From assembly GCA_003149835.1 (NCBI GenBank), contig QAMX01000081.1, forward strand, positions 1 through 8,053: a DNA stretch of 8,053 nt, written 5' to 3'. Shown piece after piece: positions 4,308-8,053 of the stretch. This stretch comes from Clostridiales bacterium (GTDB lineage Bacteria; Bacillota; Clostridia; Oscillospirales; QAMX01). Under the pieces are notes generated by a model that saw nothing but the letters and a program-made list of their open reading frames with translations, ran no database searches and had not been told where the DNA came from. Every line of letters starts with the position of its first letter. Within the stretch, counting starts at the first letter, position 1. A program made the position numbers and the translations under genes.

Positions 4308-6680
4308 TTATTGCAGCAGCATCCAAAGCTCGGTGGCGCCGCTGCCGCGCGGGCCCTCTTCCTTTTCGATTTCCAGCGTCACACAGCCGTTTTCGTCGAC
4401 CATCCCCGCCGGGAGCGCATAGCGGTAGACCCACTCGTCGCCCTCGACGTTGCCGAGGGAAGCGAGCCGCTCGCCGTTGACGGTGATATACGATTCGATG
4501 TCCGCCTGTCCCTTCCAGCCGAAGCGGAGCGAATAGACGATGCGCACCTCGTACGCAGCGCCGGGCACGAGCCCGTCGATTGCCAGCGTCACCGGCGCGT
4601 GGTAATAGCCGAGAATCGACGAGACGCGCTCCAGCGTCGTCTTGTCAAGCTCCGCGTTATCGTCCTTGGCTTTGTCGGGCGCGAACATGCCGACGCAATG
4701 CTCGATGCGCGGGATCGTAATCGCCTCCGGCTCCTCCCACCACGTCTTTTCCATGCGCAGATACTGCATGGACTCCGGCTCGCCAAAGGAGATGTATTTC
4801 CCGCCCGGGCCGGCGGTTTTATAGTCGCGCAGTTTGCGGAGGAAGGCGAGCTTTTCCTCCTGCGTCTTCATGGCGGCGAGTTTTTTCAGGTTCGCGCCGA
4901 GCCACCAAGCGTTGCAGAGCGGAATGTCCGCGGTATCCAAAAAGCCGCCGCGGCTGTAATCGGGCGAGAAATGCCGCGTCGTCGAGAGCTTCCAGTTGAC
5001 CTTTTCCCAGCAGGTGTCGGCCAGCCCCCACATCTCGGCTTTGAGCGCCTCGTCCGGCGAAGCCGCGGTCTCGGCCAGCCGCGTCCGAATCGTCTCCGCG
5101 AAGGCGTCGGCGTCCGCCGCCTCGTCCAGCCCGTTCCAGACGTTTGCGAAGACGTTTTTATCGCGGATGGCGCGGCGCTGCACATACAGGTAGAACGCGC
5201 TCATGAACATCGGCATCGCAAAACGGTAGCTCTCCGCGCCGAATTCATCCGTATAGGCCTCGGCGCGCAGGGTTTTGTCGAGCGCGCGCAGCTGCGCATA
5301 GACCTCGCCCACCGCCGTATTGGCGACGGCCGGCCCCTCGTAGATATCCTCGAACAGCGCGATCGTCGACGCGATCTCGGCGGCGTGGCGCGGCGAAATA
5401 AACATGCTGGCAAAGTCGCGCAGCGTCTTCATATACGAGATCGAATCGTCCCAGTCGGCGTCGAGCCAGACAAACTTCGATACGTCGTCGGCAATGCCTT
5501 CGGAATAGGCGATGCTGCCGATGTTGTAGTCTTTGACCAGGCGGTGCATCTGCCGGCTCCAGCGCGGGCGCGGATTGTAGCACTCGCGCCCCGCCGTAAT
5601 CGCCCAGACCGGATCCCACGCATGGACCGGATACTGGCAGCAGAGCAGATGACAGATGTCGGGATAGGCGCGAAGCGGCAGGTCGGAGGGCGTGCGCTCG
5701 CGGCATTCCTTCATCGTATGGCTCACCCACGGCGCATGGCACACGCCGGTCAGCCACGCCGGACGCTTGACGACCTCGTCGTAGAAGCGGAACTTAAAAT
5801 CGTCGGAGTTCTTCATGACCTGCGCGGAGATCCAAACGCCCGCGTTGGGGTGGTATTTGTGCAGGATGTTGGCGACGCGCTCCGAGAACGCGAACAGGTC
5901 GCCCGGCTCCAAATCGCCCGGGTCGCCGCCCGGGATCATGATGTGGTCGATATACGGAATCGCCGCGAAATCGTGCTCGCGCTGCGCGTCCTCCGCGCGG
6001 AGCATCTCGTTAATCTTCCGCGCCTCGTCGCTATCCTCTGTGAGAAAGCCGCTCGACGGCAGTTTGTACGGCGACTCGTTCTTCATCATGTTCGGATACC
6101 AGATCCAAACTTCCAGCCCGTGCTCGTGCGCAACCCCGCTGGTGTATTGCAGGACGTCGAGCGCCTCGTATTTCATGACCGGCGCGGTCGGATTGTCGTC
6201 GGTGCGCGGCGGCAGAAACTCAATCGAGCTGGCGCCGAACAGCGCAAGGTCGCGGATATACTGCTTATACGTCTCTTTCGACCACGCCGAGTAGGCGTTG
6301 GTCTTATTGCGGTAGCCGACCTGGCTGCCGCGCAGTTTTTTCCTCGGATAGGTCGTACAGGAGCCGTCGCGCACGGCGAGACCGCCCTTGTACCAATCGG
6401 CCTCGCGCAGCAGCCGGCCGACGCCGTGGATCAGACCGGCCCGGTCGAACCCCGCGATCGTCACCGCGCCGTCCTTCGCCGTATAGGCGTAGCCCTCCGG
6501 CGCGGGCGCCGCGTCCCGCGAGACGCTCAGCTCAATCGCGCCCTCTCCGGAAGCAACCAGCGCAAACGTCACGCCCGTCCTGCGGAGCAGCTCCTCTTGG
6601 AGCAGCTTGGCCGCAAAGGCCGCGGCCTCACAGCCGCCGTCGAATCCGATGGTATAGCTCCTCATTTCCGTTGCCTGCAT
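4308..6680 (-). CDS. Putative glycoside hydrolase with GH20/GH67-like N-terminal domain and TIM barrel
   Basis: A 790-residue protein with no signal peptide or membrane segment, so probably cytoplasmic. Residues 1-108 resemble the alpha/beta domain that precedes GH20 and GH67 barrels (AKDGAVTIAGFDRAGLIHGVGRLLRE at about 68-93). A TIM barrel follows (about 115-430), beginning KLRGSQVGYRNKTNAYSAW. It includes IEFLPPR (153-159), IPGGDPG (249-255), HAPW (315-318) and AYSEGIADDVSKFVW (391-405). A helical region spans about 430-660, and the end (about 690-790) looks like a beta-sandwich, perhaps carbohydrate binding. IPGGDPG aligns naturally with the GH20 HxGGDE motif, but the acid Glu is Pro254, so a standard GH20 mechanism is unlikely. 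From memory it resembles uncharacterised proteins of Planctomycetes and Verrucomicrobia. The start may be ATG 6680 or ATG 6665; both have weak ribosome sites. It has its own promoter and terminator and is thus a single-gene unit. Substrate unknown. Confidence 0.82.
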   Translation of the reverse strand: MQATEMRSYTIGFDGGCEAAAFAAKLLQEELLRRTGVTFALVASGEGAIELSVSRDAAPAPEGYAYTAKDGAVTIAGFDRAGLIHGVGRLLREADWYKGGLAVRDGSCTTYPRKKLRGSQVGYRNKTNAYSAWSKETYKQYIRDLALFGASSIEFLPPRTDDNPTAPVMKYEALDVLQYTSGVAHEHGLEVWIWYPNMMKNESPYKLPSSGFLTEDSDEARKINEMLRAEDAQREHDFAAIPYIDHIMIPGGDPGDLEPGDLFAFSERVANILHKYHPNAGVWISAQVMKNSDDFKFRFYDEVVKRPAWLTGVCHAPWVSHTMKECRERTPSDLPLRAYPDICHLLCCQYPVHAWDPVWAITAGRECYNPRPRWSRQMHRLVKDYNIGSIAYSEGIADDVSKFVWLDADWDDSISYMKTLRDFASMFISPRHAAEIASTIALFEDIYEGPAVANTAVGEVYAQLRALDKTLRAEAYTDEFGAESYRFAMPMFMSAFYLYVQRRAIRDKNVFANVWNGLDEAADADAFAETIRTRLAETAASPDEALKAEMWGLADTCWEKVNWKLSTTRHFSPDYSRGGFLDTADIPLCNAWWLGANLKKLAAMKTQEEKLAFLRKLRDYKTAGPGGKYISFGEPESMQYLRMEKTWWEEPEAITIPRIEHCVGMFAPDKAKDDNAELDKTTLERVSSILGYYHAPVTLAIDGLVPGAAYEVRIVYSLRFGWKGQADIESYITVNGERLASLGNVEGDEWVYRYALPAGMVDENGCVTLEIEKEEGPRGSGATELWMLLQ

Positions 6681-6733
6681 GTGTTTTCCAACCCGCTTTC
6701 TTCACAAATTGAATGTCTGTCCGCATACGCGCC

Positions 6734-6754
6734 GCCGGCCGTCGCCGCGCCGGC
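6734..6754 (-). repeat. GC-rich stem in the leader of the glycosidase-like gene
   Basis: Two copies of the self-complementary GCCGGC (6734-6739 and 6749-6754) can pair across a 9-nt loop in the predicted 5' leader, about 25 nt downstream of the expected transcription start. It resembles the leader stem of the ThuA operon in composition and place. CCGGC-type words are also common within these GC-rich genes, so significance is limited. Confidence 0.3.
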
Positions 6755-6784
6755 AAAGCTACGGCACATCCTATCTACTCGGTA

Positions 6785-6813
6785 ATGCTATCACAGAACG
6801 TCCCGCCTGTCAA
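6785..6813 (-). promoter_or_regulatory. Predicted strong promoter of the glycosidase-like gene
   Basis: On the minus strand a perfect TTGACA (-35, 6813-6808) is followed after 17 nt by TAGCAT (-10, 6790-6785), preceded by TGA, which gives an extended -10 element. Transcription would begin near 6778, leaving a leader of about 98 nt before ATG 6680. The match is good enough to expect real sigma70/sigmaA activity. GATAG occurs twice, 16 nt apart, across and just after the -10 box and could be part of an operator. Confidence 0.8.
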
Positions 6814-6827
6814 GCCTCTGAAAGATG

Positions 6828-6846
6828 CGCCGCACACCGTGCGGCG
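6828..6846. promoter_or_regulatory. 19-bp hyphenated palindrome upstream of the glycosidase-like promoter
   Basis: CGCCGCAC (6828-6835), a 3-bp centre (ACC) and GTGCGGCG (6839-6846) make a perfect 8-3-8 dyad. It begins 15 bp upstream of the TTGACA box of the minus-strand gene and about 100 bp upstream of the plus-strand promoter. Because it lies between divergent promoters and is transcribed by neither, a protein-binding site is more plausible than a terminator. The binding protein is unknown. Confidence 0.4.
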
Positions 6847-6946
6847 TCCCCGGTTTCTCGGTTTCACATATTTTGTTGCAAAACTCTGTTTTTCGGTCTT
6901 AAAACCGCTGCATTTCAATCTATATAATTTTTGTATCACAAAATAA

Positions 6947-6975
6947 TTGCATTTTCGCGTGTCAGGGTGTATAAT
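6947..6975 (+). promoter_or_regulatory. Predicted promoter of the ABC exporter gene
   Basis: TTGCAT (6947-6952) and a perfect TATAAT (6970-6975) are spaced by 17 nt, in an A/T-rich stretch. Transcription would begin around 6982, leaving a leader of only about 30 nt that contains the AAAGGAG ribosome site. This is a near-consensus sigma70/sigmaA promoter. Confidence 0.82.
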
Positions 6976-6990
6976 ACCAATATATTGACA

Positions 6991-6997
6991 AAAGGAG
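6991..6997 (+). promoter_or_regulatory. Shine-Dalgarno site with wide spacing before the ABC exporter gene
   Basis: AAAGGAG lies 13 nt before ATG 7011, wider than the usual 5-10 nt. An in-frame GTG at 6999 is only 1 nt away, too near to be used. ATG 7011 is therefore the best available start, and initiation may be below maximum. Confidence 0.6.
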
Positions 6998-7010
6998 CGT
7001 GACGCTATTT

Positions 7011-8053
7011 ATGGGACCAATGGACGGCCCGCCGGGACCGATGAGGGATCCGCGCGGCGCGACGCGGCTTCCGCCGCCGAAATCTCTCCGCGAGGTGCCG
7101 GGGTATCTCCAAAAGCTGCTCGGCGGCTTTTTCAAGCGCCTGTTCTATATCTTTCGCCTCGTCTGGGAGACGCGGCCGTGGATTTTATTTTTCATGTGCG
7201 TCATGTCGGTGCTGTCGGGCGTGCTGCCCATCGTCTCGGCGCTGATCTCCAAAAATCTCATCAACGCGCTCGTCGCCGCCGCGGGCGGCGCGCTTGAAAA
7301 GGGCTTTTCCGTCATTCTTTCTCTTCTGGCGCTGACCTTCACCTTTACCTTCATCACGCGCATGATCACCAGCGTCGACGCCTTTGTGACGCGGCTTGCC
7401 GGAGAGCTGGTAACCAATCACATCCGCGTCAAAATCATGACCAAGGCCAGAGAACTCGACCTCGCCAGCTTTGACCGGCCGGAGTTCTACGAAAAGCTCG
7501 AAAACGCCAATCAGGAGGCGGGCCGCCGCCCGATCCAGATTCTCAGCTCCTCCTTTCACTTGATCAGCAACGTCATTTCCATGATCAGCTTTATCGCCGT
7601 GCTCGCGGCGGTGAGTCCGTGGTCGTCGGTTATCATCATCGTGCTCTCTCTGCCGAGCGCAATCGTCAACTTTATTTACCGCCGCAAAAACGTCATGTAC
7701 ATGCGCCGCCGCTCCAAGGACCGCAGGCAGATGGACTATTTCTCCGGCCTGATGGTCAACAAGGACATGGTCAAGGAGGTGCGGATGCTCGACCTCGGCG
7801 ACACGCTGATCGCCAAGTTTCAAGAGGTATTCCGGCGTTATTTCGCCGGCATGCGCCGCCTGATTTTCGGCGAGGGCGCGTGGAACGCGGGGCTGTCCGC
7901 CGTCTCTACGGCCGTCAACTGCCTGCTGTTTCTCTCCATCGCCTATCAGGTCTACGAGGGCGCGCTGACCGTCGGCGACTATACGCTCTATACCGGCGCC
8001 TTAAACTCCATCGCCTCGGCCGTCGCCGCGCTGATTTCCACAACGGCGGGCAT
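7011..8053 (+). CDS. ABC exporter-type permease/ATPase, N-terminal 347 codons (3' end off the window)
   Basis: This is the membrane domain of a half-transporter of the MsbA/MdlB type, which normally carries a C-terminal ATPase domain and exports lipids, drugs or peptides as a dimer. Hydrophobic segments are visible at about 57-80, 98-118, 183-200, 205-222, 293-312 and from 330 onward. The soluble coupling-helix region includes FDRPEFYEKLENA (154-166), a hallmark of these membrane domains, and YFSGLMVNKDMVKEVRML (243-260). The usual ATPase motifs would lie beyond the right edge, so activity cannot be checked. The first 25 residues are a Pro/Gly/Met-rich extension (MGPMDGPPGPMRDP) before the amphipathic helix. 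It diverges from the glycosidase-like gene and has its own promoter. Exporter genes of this kind often come in pairs, so a partner may follow. No substrate can be assigned, and a link to the sugar genes is unproven. Confidence 0.93.
   Translation, partial: MGPMDGPPGPMRDPRGATRLPPPKSLREVPGYLQKLLGGFFKRLFYIFRLVWETRPWILFFMCVMSVLSGVLPIVSALISKNLINALVAAAGGALEKGFSVILSLLALTFTFTFITRMITSVDAFVTRLAGELVTNHIRVKIMTKARELDLASFDRPEFYEKLENANQEAGRRPIQILSSSFHLISNVISMISFIAVLAAVSPWSSVIIIVLSLPSAIVNFIYRRKNVMYMRRRSKDRRQMDYFSGLMVNKDMVKEVRMLDLGDTLIAKFQEVFRRYFAGMRRLIFGEGAWNAGLSAVSTAVNCLLFLSIAYQVYEGALTVGDYTLYTGALNSIASAVAALISTTAG

Larger units (their letters stand above)
6681..7010. other. Divergent intergenic region between the glycosidase-like gene and the ABC exporter gene
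   Basis: The 330 nt hold two divergent promoters, a GC-rich leader stem, a 19-bp palindrome and the exporter ribosome site, each listed separately. The part nearest the exporter (about 6865-6990) is markedly A/T-rich compared with the genes. A tandem CGGTTTCT/CGGTTTCA repeat lies at 6851-6866. No small gene with a plausible ribosome site was found. Confidence 0.6.

Noticed and set aside
966..6754. Idea that the GC-rich hairpins (966, 3837, 6734) are copies of one dispersed repeat family
   Set aside because: They share only the short CCGGC word, which is also frequent inside these GC-rich genes; loops and flanks differ.
4311..6785. 824-codon open frame on the plus strand, antisense to the glycosidase-like gene
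   Set aside because: It mirrors the real gene almost end to end; its protein is rich in Arg, His and Ala without any family motif, as expected from the reverse frame of a GC-rich gene. No ribosome site precedes it.
6961..6989. GTCA...TGAC dyad around the exporter -10 box
   Set aside because: Only four outer pairs match and the inner sequence is asymmetric, so it is not a convincing operator.
6985..6990. TTGACA close to the exporter ribosome site
   Set aside because: It lies downstream of the good TATAAT box and no -10 box follows at a fitting distance before the coding region.
7185..7823. 212-codon minus-strand frame inside the ABC exporter
   Set aside because: Highly charged His/Asp/Arg-rich shadow of the membrane domain; the plus frame has the expected transmembrane pattern.

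Overview
The window looks like a chromosomal piece of a GC-rich Firmicute, most likely a Clostridia-type gut or anaerobic fermenter. The evidence is strong AGGAGG/AAGGAAG-type Shine-Dalgarno sites, sigma70/sigmaA-like promoters (TTGACA-17-TAGCAT; TTGCAT-17-TATAAT), a Gram-positive-style terminator with a T run, short A/T-rich patches confined to intergenic DNA, and heavy G/C at third codon positions. This placement is inference; no rRNA, tRNA or taxonomic marker gene is present. I see no mobile element and no CRISPR array.

Most of the window (1-6680) is a carbohydrate-catabolism block on the minus strand. Read in the direction of transcription it starts with a 790-residue cytoplasmic, glycosidase-like TIM-barrel protein (6680-4308). 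This gene has its own promoter at 6785-6813 and an excellent intrinsic terminator at 4253-4291. After a roughly 500-nt gap that holds a second terminator/attenuator-like structure and a new promoter (3895-3923), a likely operon follows: a ThuA-family protein (3812-3084), a Gfo/Idh/MocA NAD(P)-dependent oxidoreductase (3032-1926), a sugar phosphate isomerase/epimerase-type TIM barrel (1888-1016), and, after a 200-nt spacer, the first 271 codons of a GH4-family NAD-dependent glycosidase (815 to the window edge). GC-rich stem-loops sit after the ThuA and isomerase genes and in the leaders of several genes.

On the plus strand, diverging from the glycosidase-like gene, an ABC exporter-type permease/ATPase starts at 7011 from a near-consensus promoter (6947-6975). 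It runs off the right edge before its nucleotide-binding domain.

The most interesting reading is functional. GH4 enzymes cleave glycosides by transient NAD-dependent oxidation at C3, and Gfo/Idh/MocA plus TIM-barrel isomerase-like pairs are known to oxidise and then cleave glycosides (for example the DgpA/DgpC-type C-deglycosylation systems; ThuA/ThuB act on 3-ketodisaccharides). Having all of these next to a glycosidase-like barrel that keeps a GGD motif but lacks the GH20 acid residue suggests an intracellular redox-based deglycosylation locus for an unusual or modified glycoside. The substrate cannot be read from the sequence. No transporter for uptake and no regulator of this locus lies within the window.
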